Source: Candidatus Sabulitectum sp.
Lineage (GTDB): Bacteria; Fermentibacterota; Fermentibacteria; Fermentibacterales; JCC-6
Assembly: GCA_021107435.1 (NCBI GenBank)
Contig: JAIOSV010000054.1
Coordinates: 1 to 43,734 of the forward strand
Direction: 5' to 3'
DNA length: 43,734 nt
Part shown: positions 26,355-36,925 of the stretch, in pieces
How positions within the stretch are numbered: position 1 is the first letter of the stretch
How the letters are laid out: every line of letters starts with the position of its first letter
Translations under genes and position numbers: made by a program
The notes under the pieces: generated by a model
Database searches by the model: none
The model's input: the letters and a program-made list of their open reading frames with translations, nothing else
What the model was told of the DNA's origin: nothing

Positions 26355-26570
26355 TCAGTCAGTATGAAATAGACTTGCCGGGTCGACTTCAAGAGCGTTA
26401 GCTAATTTCCAGATATTAATAAGGCTGATATTTCGCTCTCCACGTTCAACAGAGCCAATGTAATTGATGTGAAGGCCCGTCAGAAGACCCAGTTTTTCCT
26501 GAGTCAATTCCTTCTCTAGTCTCAAGCAACGTAAACGCTTCCCGAATTCAATCTCTTTCAAGGTTTTCAT
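26355..26570 (-). CDS. XRE-family HTH regulator (71 aa)
   Basis: A single Cro/C1-type helix-turn-helix fills most of the protein (LTQEKLGLLTGLHINYIGSVERGERN). The C-terminal LANALEVDPASLF is typical of this family. It is convergent with the small recombinase and divergent from the secreted protein at 26754, so it probably represses one of the promoters in that region of the element. Confidence 0.85.
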   Translation of the reverse strand: MKTLKEIEFGKRLRCLRLEKELTQEKLGLLTGLHINYIGSVERGERNISLINIWKLANALEVDPASLFHTD

Positions 26571-26753
26571 GGAAGAAGAGATACACTGTTGACAGATTCA
26601 TGTCTCTACATTATGAGTGTGATATACATTATGCGTTTGGTTCCAATTTATCAAAAAGTTTGTACCGAGCAGGAGTCAGAATCAAATTCAGGTTAGTGGA
26701 AAACCTTCGGATTCCCTATGACTTTGGGATTTTCCATGAACAAGGAGGATATC

Positions 26754-27269
26754 ATGAAAGCTTTATTTATTGTGTTAATAGTAGTTTCCGCGTCGATTGC
26801 CGGACACCTGAAGTTCTGGGATTACGGCGACCTTCTCTATGAGGGGACAATTTACCCAGTTAATTACGTGATGCTTTACGGGACGGAGGTAGAGACCATT
26901 GATTACATTTGGCTCTATGCCTCTGATGAAGGCGATCTAAATAATGCTCAGGTAGCAATGGTTACCCCAAATTATTACGTCCCTAACCCAGAGGACTACT
27001 TTGACATTACACATGACGCAGAGCCGTGCGAGTACGGGTATCGTATGCAAGTAGATCTTGATTACTCGTTTGCTCCGAATGATGTAAGAATGCTCTACGT
27101 TAAGGTTCCTAGTGGATCCGTGAGAGCAACTACGCCACAGAGCCGGACGATTTATCCAACAGGCCCATCCTCTTGGATGCCCCGTGACTATGAGGCCAGC
27201 GTGGTTTTCATAGGTCAGGTAGTCGCCTTGGATAGAATTACTTGGGCTGAGATCAAGACAGCATTCTAA
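26754..27269 (+). CDS. Exported hypothetical protein
   Basis: 171 residues from ATG 26754, chosen because AAGGAGG (26742-26748) is at ideal spacing and a signal peptide (MKALFIVLIVVSASIAG) begins there. The mature protein is rich in Tyr/Asp and strand-like segments (FWDYGDLLYEGTIYPVNYV, MLYVKVPSGSVRA). No family recognised. It is an exported protein inside a mobile element; its signal-peptide style matches the host's own proteins, so it may be a passenger acquired from a related genome. Confidence 0.65.
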   Translation: MKALFIVLIVVSASIAGHLKFWDYGDLLYEGTIYPVNYVMLYGTEVETIDYIWLYASDEGDLNNAQVAMVTPNYYVPNPEDYFDITHDAEPCEYGYRMQVDLDYSFAPNDVRMLYVKVPSGSVRATTPQSRTIYPTGPSSWMPRDYEASVVFIGQVVALDRITWAEIKTAF

Positions 27270-27275
27270 GTCTGT

Positions 27276-27301
27276 GAGGGGTGAGCTTCAGCTTGCCCCT
27301 C
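27276..27301 (+). terminator. Hairpin after the exported protein gene
   Basis: GAGGGGTGAG.. pairs with ..CTTGCCCCTC to give about ten pairs with two wobble pairs around a short loop, seven bases after the stop. There is no T-run afterwards, so it may act as an mRNA 3' stabiliser or a weak terminator. Confidence 0.4.
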
Positions 27302-28440
27302 CGTTCGACTTGATTAGCCTGGAAGATGAAGAAAGTGCTGCAATTTCTTTGGTGCCACCCGCTTTCAACATGAATTTCCACCCATAATGGCCGAAAACAT
27401 ATTAAACGGGCATACATCTCGATTTGAATCTATACATTTGCTGAAATACGAGTAATCCACGAAGATTCATCAGCAATAAAACGTAATCCACGTCAATTAC
27501 TGTTTTTATATATTTTTAAAAGGTGCTCTCTCAATATCTAGCCCCCCCTTCGACCACTCACCAAGCACAATCACCCTAACCCTAGAGAGTTTCATTAGAT
27601 ACGTCGATTTCAGTCCTTTTGTTATAACTGAAATAGTCAATAGTGTGTAGCAAATCGCGTTCACTCTTCAAAAGAGCTATTGTGAGCTATGGGGTTAAGA
27701 GGGACAAATGCAAGCACAAAGACAGAAATCCGGGGGTACTAACCTTCGACTAACTCAGGACTAATGTAGTGCTATTGCAAAATCGGGGGGTGCTTACCCT
27801 CAGCTTTGGTACAGCTTTTCGGCCATACCTAAAGGCCCGACGCCCTAATAAAACGACATGTTGGTTTCACTCTTACTGCTCAAAAAGGTCACGAACCATG
27901 AGTGAAGCTGATAAGGGGGTTAAACGGACATGTTGGGCGCTACTACCCTTGTCAGTAGCATCAATAAATGCTTTCAGAGATTGTGTCGAACCAGCGAATT
28001 CAAAGGATTTTCTGCTCATTTTTCTATAAATCCAGCTTCGAAAAGGGTTTTAGAGTCAATATCGATCAATTTATCACATATTCCATGTTTTTCCTAGGCG
28101 AAATCATCTTTAATATACAGCCCCATTTACTATCGGCTGGGATTGGAGACTTAGAAACACCCAAATCCCAGCCGCAACACTAAAGAATAGATATAGTATG
28201 CTTTAGAGCATTATTTAGTGTGAGGACCAAGTTGTTTTCCAAAATCATTCTCGCAATCTCATTTTATCGTTTTCTTCAAAAACAGACATTGAGTCGAACC
28301 CATAATTTTGTGTAAAGTCTTGGCAATAATTCACGTGTTTTATTGAAGCAATCTAAGCTTTAATGATATATTGCATGAGAAGATTGACCTTGTCTAACAG
28401 ATAATGACTATCAGGATCTGACCATTGCCCGATTCTGCTA
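27302..28440. other. Long stretch without a supported gene
   Basis: About 1.1 kb. Open frames here are short, lack ribosome sites and show no protein-like pattern. Two imperfect 22-base repeats rich in G (27726-27747 and 27779-27801) and two copies of ACATGTTGG followed by a CTAC/CTTAC motif (around 27857 and 27929) are visible. It may be decayed coding sequence or hold an RNA; nothing decisive was seen. Confidence 0.3.
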
Positions 28441-28683
28441 TCAACTGATACCATACGAATCAAGGGGAGACAAAACACCTATGAGAAACCCCATGTCGTT
28501 GTCAGCGAAATTGCCGGTTACATTTAGAAACATGTCTGGCAGCTTCTCGTCATCAAGTTCATCCACGCCCTCACTGATGTACTGGTCAAGAGCTAATGAG
28601 AGGAACTCCATCTGCTTGCTGGTCAGTCGCCGAAGATAAGACTCCTGAGACCAGCGTCTGAGCAGATTGTCCGCGCTGGACAC
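28441..28683 (-). pseudogene. Relic of a type I restriction R subunit (C-terminal end)
   Basis: The 80-residue frame contains LTSKQMEFLSLALDQYISEG followed by VDELDDEKLPDM, which matches the extreme C-terminal region of EcoEI-type HsdR proteins. It lacks a start, the frame is broken upstream at about 28684, and the last residues diverge. The intact HsdR encoded at 29777-32878 ends differently, so this is debris of a second, older restriction system. The match is by memory of the family pattern. Confidence 0.55.
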
Positions 28684-28815
28684 CTGTTCGGTTTTTTATC
28701 AAGTGCCAGCGCTTCGTCTAGGTCTTAGGAAAAATTTAGCCTCGTTTTGTAGAGGCAGAGCGAAGAGCTTCATCGGTGGATTTGCCTGAGTAATAAAGTG
28801 GGACTGGCTTCTGAA

Positions 28816-28842
28816 AGACTATCCATACTCTACGGATAGTCT
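28816..28842. repeat. Perfect 9-bp inverted repeat
   Basis: AGACTATCC (28816-28824) and GGATAGTCT (28834-28842) are separated by nine bases. No T-run follows on either strand, so an operator or recombination site is more likely than a terminator. Confidence 0.6.
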
Positions 28843-29090
28843 ATGCATAGGCTATGAGAGAGAGTCTATCCTGATTGGACTTCATAAGTAACCGACATCC
28901 TGATACAGATCTTTCTGAAACCCGATGAGCATCTTCCTGATGCTTGCTACCTTGCCCAGCTCAGCAACGGCATCAGCAAGGCATGGTTTTTCAACTCAAT
29001 TAGGTCTGTACTAAGTGTTAGGAGTCTTTCGTTTAAAACTACGAAATAGAGCATTGGCATGGTGCAATTTATGATATTGATCACATAACT

Positions 29091-29123
29091 GTTGCAAAGA
29101 TGTTGCAAAGATGTTGCAAGAAT
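29091..29123. repeat. Three 11-bp tandem repeats (GTTGCAAAGAT)
   Basis: Copies start at 29091, 29102 and 29113; the first two are exact and the third ends GAAT instead of AGAT. The 11-base period equals that of the repeat at 25366-25398, again suggesting a protein-binding array. Confidence 0.65.
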
Positions 29124-29384
29124 GTCAGCTTAATGATGACAGAAGATAGGGCTATGCTATTGCTGGAGAAGCAATAAAGTGCAGCGAACTCAATGGTTAT
29201 TCTGCCGCGAAAATTCCGCCAAAAGTGAAAGGGACTTCCGGTAGTATGGAAATAGAAAGTGGAGATTAAGACAATTCACTCCTGAAGCTACAGCTTGCCC
29301 TCATTTTTAGTAAGAGAGATGGATCGTGATTCAACAAATTTCAGTAGGGAGCATTGTCTCAAAGTTGTGTTAGTTGATATTTGA

Positions 29385-29711
29385 TTAAGTCTCATCAAGT
29401 GCTTGAGCTTGTTCGGAGTAGTATCTGGAGACCGCTGGTGGGAAGTATACGTACTTCTTCAGAATAGGGAACGCCTCAGGGATAACGGCATGTAGGGGAT
29501 TCTCAAAACTGAACTCACGTTCGAACCTTATTTGCCGCTTTGCGCGTCTTCCGTAGTAGAGGTTTTTCCATACAAGCTCTTTGTAGCCGGGGAGCCTTTC
29601 CTTGATAACTTTTTCAAGGTACCCGCCTGTGATCCTGTAGAAGTGACGATATTCCTTCCAGCGCGGATCTGTCAGTCTTTTGATATCTGTGGCATAGTAG
29701 CTGCGATGCAT
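29385..29711 (-). CDS. Hypothetical protein downstream of hsdR
   Basis: 108 residues; AAGGAAGG lies just before ATG 29711. The protein is basic and aromatic (KNLYYGRRAKRQIRFEREF), suggesting nucleic-acid contact. It follows hsdR by 65 bases on the same strand and is probably the last gene of the restriction operon. No family recognised; a link to the restriction system is inferred from position only. Confidence 0.6.
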   Translation of the reverse strand: MHRSYYATDIKRLTDPRWKEYRHFYRITGGYLEKVIKERLPGYKELVWKNLYYGRRAKRQIRFEREFSFENPLHAVIPEAFPILKKYVYFPPAVSRYYSEQAQALDET

Positions 29712-29776
29712 GCCTTCCTTGTCCTTGAAAGACAGGGCTCTGATTCAGTAGACTGCGAAAAGGCTTGTAGACACGC

Positions 29777-32700
29777 CTAAACCTGTCCACCCACACCTTT
29801 GAACTTCTCGACGAAGGCAACTATCCTTTGAAAGACACTCTGCTTCTTCGTGAGGTATTGAGGATTCAACGGGCTCATCTTGGGGAGGATCGCGTTCAGT
29901 TCAGTTCCGTTTTCACTGGCGAACTCTCGCTTGAGCGAGGTAGTGAGATAACGCTTGGCCGCTTCGCCATTGAGCTTTTCGGAACTGATCAGTTCTTCCG
30001 CTTCCCGTCTCTGTTCTGACTGAGCGAAGGTGAAGAAGGCATCGATCACACTTACCTTGTCGCCGATCTGATCGAGGTCGGTCTGGTTGATGAAATCAAC
30101 CACTAGGCTCTCTTTGGCCCGGTTGCCGATGCTGGCGCGGATGACCCGGCGCACGTCGTCGACCAGGGCTGACTTGTCTTTGACATTCTTGTTGCTCTCA
30201 AAGATCAACTCCAGGATGTAATCCAGGTTGATCTCCTGCGATTTGAGCAGGTCGATTTCGAAGACGACATCGTCCCAATCGATGGTGGATTCTTCCGGCT
30301 CCTTACCTGCCTTCTCGCGGCGGAGCCAGTCGCGGATGTCGTTATAGGTGGAGCGGTAGTCCTGGATAGCGCGCTCGGCAGGAACGTGGATGGTCTTCAG
30401 CTTTTCGAGGTCTTCGTCGCCCAAGTAATGTGTGACCTTGAAGGTCTCCACCGCCGTAGGGTCGTCCATGTCTATGTTTTGCAGGGCCTTGAGGCTGGCA
30501 AACTCGTCATAGTTCTGCAGGACATTCTCGATACGCAGGTATTCGCCAAAGATCCTGGCAAACTCCTTCTTGTCGGCCTCCTTGACAATCTCGCTTGGCT
30601 CCGGGAAGAGCCGTTCCAGTTCGGCCACTACCTCAATGTAGCCACGCCTGGCCTCGCCGGTAGCGATGTCGGTAAAGCCCTCCATGTATTCCTTGTAGCT
30701 CTTCTCCAGGACCACGTTCTTGGTGTTGGCGTCGCCAAACAGGGTGATGGCAACAATCGTAGCTTGTTCGAGGTCGCGGAAGGTTACCACGTTACCGAAG
30801 GTCTTGGTGGCATCATAGATGCGGTTGGTGCGCGAATAGGCCTGCATAAGGCCGTGGTATCGCAGGTTCTTATCGACGAACAGGGTGTTGAGCGTCGGCG
30901 CATCAAAGCCGGTCAAGAACATACCCACCACGATGAGGAGGTCGATGTCCTGGTTCTTCACGCGCTTGGCGAGGTCGCGGTAGTAGTTCTGGAAACCATT
31001 GCTGTCGACGCCGAAGTTGGTCTTGAACAGGGTGTTGTAGTCGCCAATGGCAGCACTGAGAAACTCTTTGGCACTGCTGTTCATGGCCGAGACATCAAAG
31101 CTTTCATCGACGATTTCGCCCACGGCGCTCTGCTCTTCGTTGGCGGCAAATGAGAAAATGGTGGCGACCCGCAGCGGCTTCTCAGTGCCCGCCTGGAGCT
31201 GCTTGAACGACTCGTAGTAGCACTTGGCAGCATCCACGCTACTCACCGCGAACATGGCATTGAACCCAGTCTTGCTGCTTTGGCTGCGATGGGTCTTCTG
31301 TCGGAAGTTGTTTAGGATGTACTGGGTGATCTCCTTGATGCGATCGGGGTGCAGCAGGGCTTTCTTGTTCTCTGCGGCGCTCAGCCTCTTCTCGTCCTGC
31401 TCCTGCTCAATGGCCTTGAACTTGGGCCGAACATCGTTATAGTCGACTTTGAACTTGAGGACTTTCTCGTCGCGAATGGCATCGGTAATCACATACGAGT
31501 GCAGCTCCCGGCCAAAGACGCTGGCGGTGGTTTCAGCCCCAAGGGCGTTCTGCGGAAAGATAGGCGTTCCCGTAAAGCCGAACTGATAGTAGCGTTTGAA
31601 CTTCTTCTTCAGGTTCTTCTGGGCCTCGCCGAATTGGCTGCGGTGGCATTCGTCAAAGATGAAGACGACCTGCTTGCCGTAGATCGACAGCTCGCCCTCG
31701 GACTTCATCAGGTTGTTGAGCTTTTGGATGGTGGTAACGACGATCTTGTTGTCGTCTTTGTCCAGGTTGCGCTTGAGGCCGGCCGTACTGTCAGACCCAT
31801 TGACGCTATCGGGTGAGAACCGCTGGTACTCCTTCATGGTCTGGTAGTCGAGGTCTTTGCGGTCGACGACGAAGAAGACCTTGTCGATGAACTCGAGCTC
31901 GGTGGCCAGGCGTGCGGCCTTGAAGCTGGTCAGGGTCTTGCCGGATCCGGTGGTGTGCCAGATGAAGCCGCCGCCTTCGGGCTTGCTCCAGTTCTTTCCT
32001 TCATGCGAGCAGATGACCTTGCGGATAATACGCTCGGTAGCAGCGATCTGATAGGGTCGCATCACCAGCAAAGTGTCGCTGACGTCAAAGACCGAATACT
32101 TGAGTAATACCTCCAGCAGGGTCTTCTTCTGAAAAAAGGTGGCGGTGAAATCCTTGAGGTCTTTGATCAGGTTATTGTCGGCTTTGGCCCAGTTCATGGT
32201 GAAGTCGAAACTGTGCTTGTTGCGCTGGCTGGTGTTGGCAAAATAGCGACTGTCTGTGCCATTAGAGATTACGAACACCTGGATGTACTTGAAAAGGGAA
32301 TTCTCGCTGTTGAAGCTCTCCTTGCTGTAGCGATGAACCTGATTGAACGCTTCGCGGATGGCCACGCCCCGCTTTTTAAGCTCCACATGCACTAGGGGTA
32401 GGCCGTTGACTAGGATGGTCACGTCATAGCGATTGGCATGGGTTCCGGCTTGCTCAAACTGCCTGATCACCTGCAGCTTGTTACGGGCAATGTTCTTCTT
32501 GTCGACCAGGTAGATATTCTGAATGTGACCATCATCGAAGATGAAGTCGTGGATGTAGTCATCGTGAATCTTGCGGGTCTTGTCGACGATGGAGTCGTTT
32601 GGTTTGTCAAGGTAGGTTTCTACAAAGCGCAGCCATTCGCCCTCAGCGAACTGCATATTGTTGAGCTTTTGCAGCTGCACACGCACGTTTGTCAGCATAG

Positions 32701-32878
32701 CCTCGGGTGTCTTGAGGTCCGACGGGTATTCGTAGCCCTGATTCTTCAGGTCTTGAATGAGTTCCGACTCAAGGTTGTGTTCACTCTGGTAACATTCAGC
32801 AACGCTCATGTCCTTGGTGTATCTATCCAAAACAATGAAATTGTTGGATTCCGCGATAGGCTTGGTGTAATCAACCAT
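29777..32878 (-). CDS. hsdR: Type I restriction enzyme R subunit
   Basis: 1033 residues from ATG 32878, chosen because AAGGAG precedes it and because the longer frame (to 32905) lies inside the upstream gene. The nuclease domain shows D152 and E166/K168 (VHVELKKR). The helicase motor has Walker A TTGSGKT (309-315), DECH (409-412) and motif III-like GFTGTPIF. It translocates DNA and cuts far from the recognition site when that site is unmodified, acting in a complex with HsdM and HsdS. Its start overlaps the stop of the PrrC-like gene by eight bases. Region G+C is clearly higher than in the flanking genes, a sign of transfer. Confidence 0.95.
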   Translation of the reverse strand: MVDYTKPIAESNNFIVLDRYTKDMSVAECYQSEHNLESELIQDLKNQGYEYPSDLKTPEAMLTNVRVQLQKLNNMQFAEGEWLRFVETYLDKPNDSIVDKTRKIHDDYIHDFIFDDGHIQNIYLVDKKNIARNKLQVIRQFEQAGTHANRYDVTILVNGLPLVHVELKKRGVAIREAFNQVHRYSKESFNSENSLFKYIQVFVISNGTDSRYFANTSQRNKHSFDFTMNWAKADNNLIKDLKDFTATFFQKKTLLEVLLKYSVFDVSDTLLVMRPYQIAATERIIRKVICSHEGKNWSKPEGGGFIWHTTGSGKTLTSFKAARLATELEFIDKVFFVVDRKDLDYQTMKEYQRFSPDSVNGSDSTAGLKRNLDKDDNKIVVTTIQKLNNLMKSEGELSIYGKQVVFIFDECHRSQFGEAQKNLKKKFKRYYQFGFTGTPIFPQNALGAETTASVFGRELHSYVITDAIRDEKVLKFKVDYNDVRPKFKAIEQEQDEKRLSAAENKKALLHPDRIKEITQYILNNFRQKTHRSQSSKTGFNAMFAVSSVDAAKCYYESFKQLQAGTEKPLRVATIFSFAANEEQSAVGEIVDESFDVSAMNSSAKEFLSAAIGDYNTLFKTNFGVDSNGFQNYYRDLAKRVKNQDIDLLIVVGMFLTGFDAPTLNTLFVDKNLRYHGLMQAYSRTNRIYDATKTFGNVVTFRDLEQATIVAITLFGDANTKNVVLEKSYKEYMEGFTDIATGEARRGYIEVVAELERLFPEPSEIVKEADKKEFARIFGEYLRIENVLQNYDEFASLKALQNIDMDDPTAVETFKVTHYLGDEDLEKLKTIHVPAERAIQDYRSTYNDIRDWLRREKAGKEPEESTIDWDDVVFEIDLLKSQEINLDYILELIFESNKNVKDKSALVDDVRRVIRASIGNRAKESLVVDFINQTDLDQIGDKVSVIDAFFTFAQSEQRREAEELISSEKLNGEAAKRYLTTSLKREFASENGTELNAILPKMSPLNPQYLTKKQSVFQRIVAFVEKFKGVGGQV

Positions 32879-34025
32879 TCCAGTTCTCCTTCTCCTTAAA
32901 ACCATAAGAAGATCTAAGGTGATCTACGAGGAGTCTGACCATCTGCTTCTCTGGATCGGTAAGCTCGCGCACCTCTTCACCCGCATGTCTGGAGTGACTC
33001 GAAATATTGACAATGCGATTGGCGTAAGGATTCGATCCCTCACCCGCAACCTGGGGTAGTAAGTCAGCCCACTTCTTGTGCCCAAGAAACGTCGATGTCT
33101 TCTCAAAGATATTCCGAAGGAAGTTGAAGTGATACTTGTGGATCTGACCCGTAGCAATAGCCTTATCTAGCTCGTGCATCAAGAATAAGTGGTATGAGAA
33201 CGGCGAGTCTGTGGTCTGGTCAGTCAACTCGCAGTTACCGTTTTCATCCCTGTTCAATAGGTACTTTTTGGCGTTGTTCAGTTCGTAGAAGAGGACGTTG
33301 AAGAACAGCGGGTTGTGGGTGGTGACAATGAAGCGCAGTCTGGATGCGCTGGATTTGATCAATGTAGCCAAGTCTATAGCCAATTGGATAAGGTGGTTTT
33401 CATCGAGGGAGCTGACTGGGTCATCAATGAAGATGTATTCGAGCAGGTCAAACTGGTCCGTTTCCCGCTCGTCAGCTTCAGCCACGTTGAGGACGTCGAT
33501 CACCTGCTCGATGACAGCGAAGAAAATGCTCCAGATAAAGTTGCTCTCTTCACCCTTGGAAATTTTGACGTATTCGCCTCGCTCTTCATTGCCCCGTTCG
33601 AATGTGAAGGTGACTTCTGAGAAGGCTGGAACCACGCTGGTTTTGCCATCTTTCTCTTTGGTATACTCTTCGTTGAAGTGCGGGGTCAGCTTGTCGTCGG
33701 TGTAACGCTGGAAATGGGCGATGGCATTCTGGTCCTGCCCTTGAACCACAAGTGCCCAATGGGTGTAGGCATTGGGCTGAATGAGCAGTTTGCGCTCCAG
33801 ATCGCCCTCCAGGTCGTTATCCCAGTAGAACAGATCCTCAGTGAAAGCGTTGTAATAGAGAACCTTCGTTCGTGTTTCGTCATCGTTGTCATCCTTTGGC
33901 GCAACGAGTTCCTTTAATGTACGCGACAGACGGGTCTTGCCGGTGCCATTGAAGCCATAGATCAGCTGAACCTTCTTATCGCTGGCCCTGAGCTGTTGAG
34001 CAATCTCGGTAATGGACTGGTTCAT
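32871..34025 (-). CDS. PrrC-like anticodon nuclease / ABC-type ATPase
   Basis: 384 residues (E. coli PrrC has 396). The ATPase part has Walker A GFNGTGKT (24-31), a signature-like ISKGE (155-159), Walker B IFIDDP (198-203), a D-loop SSLDE and the H-loop TTH (235-237). The C-terminal part contains R304 and E308 (FLRNIFEKT) and H344/H347 (ISSHSRH), an arrangement like the R-x3-E...H nuclease triad of PrrC. Gene order hsdM-hsdS-this-hsdR equals prrA-B-C-D. PrrC is held inactive by its restriction partner and cuts tRNA-Lys when a phage disables that enzyme. The start is one base after the hsdS stop. The nuclease call rests on the triad and context; a RloC-like or other AAA_13 ATPase is the alternative. 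Confidence 0.72.
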   Translation of the reverse strand: MNQSITEIAQQLRASDKKVQLIYGFNGTGKTRLSRTLKELVAPKDDNDDETRTKVLYYNAFTEDLFYWDNDLEGDLERKLLIQPNAYTHWALVVQGQDQNAIAHFQRYTDDKLTPHFNEEYTKEKDGKTSVVPAFSEVTFTFERGNEERGEYVKISKGEESNFIWSIFFAVIEQVIDVLNVAEADERETDQFDLLEYIFIDDPVSSLDENHLIQLAIDLATLIKSSASRLRFIVTTHNPLFFNVLFYELNNAKKYLLNRDENGNCELTDQTTDSPFSYHLFLMHELDKAIATGQIHKYHFNFLRNIFEKTSTFLGHKKWADLLPQVAGEGSNPYANRIVNISSHSRHAGEEVRELTDPEKQMVRLLVDHLRSSYGFKEKENWNG

Positions 34026-34026
34026 G

Positions 34027-35163
34027 CTAGGCCTCCGTTGCTAGTTCGGCTTCTGGCTTGGGGAAGCTCAGGAGGAGATCGCGGTAGTAAGCATATTGCT
34101 TTTGGTGGAGTTCAATCTCGCGAGGAAGACCATCAGTGAAGGAGTTGGTGAGGGCGTCAAATTTATCCAGAATCGATACAATGCGCTCCTTGGCCTTCGA
34201 CGAGGGGGTTGGTATCCTGATGCTATTCAGGTTTTTCTGGTTAAGCTTTGGCTGGGCCGCTCCAGATATATATGGAGTCAGGTCAAGGTTATTGAGAAAA
34301 TATTCAACATACCTGCGATCTACATAAGTTGCAAACCTGAGGACGTGCGCGTGGTTGTTTACCCATATCCTCCCACTCGCACTGAATGCTATGGGGGTAT
34401 TTCTGGCCAATAAGTTTGCTCCGTCTTCTGAGATGAGGAGGAAATCGCCATCAAAGATATGATCCTTGACATAATCAACGATCCCTGATGCGCCATAGTA
34501 TGGAACCTCGCCAGGTTCACGCTGGCTGCTAGTGATTGGCTTGCGCATTGAGTCAAGGTTCTCTGCGAGGTCTCCCAGCGGCTTCCAATCCACATCGCCT
34601 TCTTCAAAGGTGAGCAGCTGGTCGCGATAGTAGTTGTATTGCTTATTGCGGGTAGTCAGCTCGGTAGTCAGCTCGGTAGTCAGCTCGGTAAAGGTGTCTA
34701 AAATGCGTACGATCTCGGCCTGGATGGCGAGGGATTTTCCCGGGTTGTCCGGACAAGGGATGGGGAGCAAAATCTGATTTAAGATCGTTTTAGTTAGGCT
34801 TGGCCTCCCACTACCGGTATCAAGTGCCATCAGATCGATGGTCTTAACGAAATGATACAGATACTTGGCCGACACCTTGGATGCGTCAATCTCCGTATAG
34901 TAAATAGTGTCGACATTCCAGAATGGCTCATCTACATAGAACACATTGGTTATAGATCCCTTACGAGGGATCAGGACGGTGGGCTTGTCATGCGCATAGG
35001 CGTCAACGTATCCCATGATGCCGCCTGATCCGTATACGGGGAACTGCCCTGCATTGAGTTTCTTCCAGTCCTTCCCGTGTTTGATTGCTGCCAGTGATTC
35101 AAGTGGCATCCACTCCACCCCTGCTCCATCAAGCAACTTATCTACAAACCCTGCTATACTCAT
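34027..35163 (-). CDS. hsdS: Type I restriction-modification specificity subunit
   Basis: 378 residues with two target-recognition domains (about 1-150 and 195-345), each followed by a conserved helix ending in YYRDQLLTF or YYRDLLLSF. Between them residues near 157-171 repeat TELT three times, the same position as the TAEL spacer repeat of EcoR124. The number of such repeats sets the distance between the two half-sites recognised. The gene overlaps hsdM by four bases (ATGA). The recognition-domain region (34200-34500) is visibly more A/T-rich than hsdM and hsdR, as expected where recognition domains are exchanged. Confidence 0.93.
   Translation of the reverse strand: MSIAGFVDKLLDGAGVEWMPLESLAAIKHGKDWKKLNAGQFPVYGSGGIMGYVDAYAHDKPTVLIPRKGSITNVFYVDEPFWNVDTIYYTEIDASKVSAKYLYHFVKTIDLMALDTGSGRPSLTKTILNQILLPIPCPDNPGKSLAIQAEIVRILDTFTELTTELTTELTTRNKQYNYYRDQLLTFEEGDVDWKPLGDLAENLDSMRKPITSSQREPGEVPYYGASGIVDYVKDHIFDGDFLLISEDGANLLARNTPIAFSASGRIWVNNHAHVLRFATYVDRRYVEYFLNNLDLTPYISGAAQPKLNQKNLNSIRIPTPSSKAKERIVSILDKFDALTNSFTDGLPREIELHQKQYAYYRDLLLSFPKPEAELATEA
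34651..34690 (-). repeat. 12-bp tandem repeat in the hsdS central spacer (3.3 copies)
   Basis: GGTAGTCAGCTC is repeated exactly at 34651, 34663 and 34675, followed by GGTA. Each unit adds four residues (TELT) in frame. Gain or loss of one unit by slippage would keep the frame and alter the recognised spacer length. Confidence 0.9.
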
Positions 35164-36716
35164 GCTTCAACCTCCGAACCTTCGATCTCGGCAACAATAA
35201 GATCAATATCCTTGCGCAGCTGATCGATCTTACTAACCGTTCCCGCGATCTCTAAATTGAGCTCGGTGATATCAATCACCTCACGGGTGTCCTTGGCCTC
35301 CACATAACTGCTGACAGACAGATTGTACTTCTTGCCGACGACCTCCTGATAATCGACCGACCGTGCAAGGTGATCGGTGTCGGCCTTGCTGTCGAAGGCT
35401 GCCATGATGGTTTCGATGTGCTCTTTGGTGAGCACATTGTTGTTGGTCACTTTCTTGAAGAGTCCTCTGGCATCGATGAACTGGGTTTTAGTATCTGCTT
35501 TGTGTTTAGAGAGCACCAGAATGTTGACCGCAATGGTGGTGCCGAAGAAGAGGTTGGGTGCCAGGGAGATCACGGTCTCGACGTAGTTGTTGTCGATCAG
35601 ATACTTGCGGATCTTCTTTTCGGCTCCACCCCGGTAGAAGATGCCCGGGAAGCAGACGATGGCGGCGCGGCCTTTACTGGAGAGGTAGCTCAGTGCATGG
35701 AGCACAAAGGCGAAGTCGGCCTTGGACTTGGGAGCCAGCACGCCGGCGGGGGCGAAGCGTTCATCGTTGATCAGGGTGGGGTCGTCGGAACCCTTCCACT
35801 TAACCGAGTAGGGTGGATTGGAGACGATGGCATCGAAGGGCTTGTCGTCGCCAAAGTGCGGTTCGAGGAGGGTGTTGCCCAGCTTCATCTTGAACTTATG
35901 GTAATTGATGTTGTGCAGGAACATGTTCATGCGGGCCAGGTTGTAGGTAGTGTGGTTGATCTCCTGGCCAAAAAAGCCCTCTTCGATGATATACTTGTCA
36001 AAGTGCTTCTTGGCTTGCAGCAGGAGCGATCCCGAGCCGCAGGCTGGGTCGTAGATTTTGTTGACGTTCTCCTGCTTGTGCATGGCCAGCCGGGCGATAA
36101 GGAGTGAGACATGCTGCGGGGTGAAGAACTCGCCGCCCGACTTGCCGGCATTGGCGGCGTAGTTGGAGATGAGAAACTCGTAGGCATCGCCAAAGAGATC
36201 GATCTGGCTGCCGTGAAAGTCGCCAAAGTTGAGGCCGGCCACACCTTTAAGCACGGCGGCCATTCGGGTGTTCTTGTCTTTGACGGTGTTGCCGAGGCGG
36301 TTGCTGGTGGTGTCAAAATCAGCAAACAGGCCTTTGATGTTGTCTTCGGAGTCGTAGCCGCTGGCTGAGCTTTCGATGACGCCGAAGATGGTAGCGAGAT
36401 CCGTGTTCAGGCTCTCGTTGTCATTAGCGCCTTTGGCGATATTGACGAATAGCTGGCTGGGATAGATGAAGTAGCCTTTGGTCTTGACGGCATCGTCTTT
36501 GATTTCTGGCGTGATGACCTCGTCACCCATCTCGGCATAGTTGATGCTCTCATCATCGGCTTCGATGTAACTGGCGAAGTTCTCGCTGATGAAGCGATAA
36601 AACAGCGAGCCAAGGACGTACTGCTTGAAGTCCCATCCATCGATTGCACCGCGCACATCGTTGGCAATGGCCCATATCTGGCGTTGCAGGGCGGCGCGTT
36701 GTTGGGTGCTGGTCAT
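35160..36716 (-). CDS. hsdM: Type I restriction-modification methyltransferase subunit
   Basis: 518 residues. The N-terminal HsdM bundle (about 8-150) is followed by the adenine methyltransferase fold with the SAM motif DPACGSGS (223-230) and catalytic NPPY (300-303). With HsdS it methylates adenine at the recognition site and so protects host DNA. AGGAG lies before ATG 36716, and this is the first gene of the operon, followed by hsdS with a four-base overlap. Confidence 0.95.
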   Translation of the reverse strand: MTSTQQRAALQRQIWAIANDVRGAIDGWDFKQYVLGSLFYRFISENFASYIEADDESINYAEMGDEVITPEIKDDAVKTKGYFIYPSQLFVNIAKGANDNESLNTDLATIFGVIESSASGYDSEDNIKGLFADFDTTSNRLGNTVKDKNTRMAAVLKGVAGLNFGDFHGSQIDLFGDAYEFLISNYAANAGKSGGEFFTPQHVSLLIARLAMHKQENVNKIYDPACGSGSLLLQAKKHFDKYIIEEGFFGQEINHTTYNLARMNMFLHNINYHKFKMKLGNTLLEPHFGDDKPFDAIVSNPPYSVKWKGSDDPTLINDERFAPAGVLAPKSKADFAFVLHALSYLSSKGRAAIVCFPGIFYRGGAEKKIRKYLIDNNYVETVISLAPNLFFGTTIAVNILVLSKHKADTKTQFIDARGLFKKVTNNNVLTKEHIETIMAAFDSKADTDHLARSVDYQEVVGKKYNLSVSSYVEAKDTREVIDITELNLEIAGTVSKIDQLRKDIDLIVAEIEGSEVEA

Positions 36717-36925
36717 TCTGTACTCCTGTCATTAGATAGCCACTGGCTCAAAAGCTTCTTGGTACTATAAGGGAAAAGGCTTTCTGCAATGGCTCATCAG
36801 TTTGCATAACTATTGTTACACAGACTCTAAATACTGGTATAGGTTAATTATTCCTAGAATAGGACTGTTTCTATACTGAGTCAATTGCTTGTATCAAGAC
36901 ATCAATATTGATTCCGTGTCTATCG

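Larger units (their letters stand above)
28684..29384. other. Non-coding stretch with repeats downstream of the restriction operon
   Basis: About 700 bases with no supported gene. It contains the inverted repeat at 28816-28842, the tandem repeat at 29091-29123, and otherwise A/T-rich sequence. The inverted repeat shares the AGACTAT heptamer with 25366-25398. Confidence 0.4.

Noticed and set aside
25366-29123. CRISPR array among the short repeats
   Set aside because: Repeat units are only 11 bases, directly tandem without unique spacers, and no cas genes are present.
30386-31153. Long plus-strand open frame (255 codons) opposite hsdR
   Set aside because: It is the antisense of a strongly supported HsdR coding region of high G+C, where stop codons are rare in the opposite frame; no ribosome site or protein-like pattern.
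35370-36107. Long plus-strand open frame (245 codons) opposite hsdM
   Set aside because: Antisense shadow of HsdM with repetitive Gly/Val/Glu composition and no start signal.
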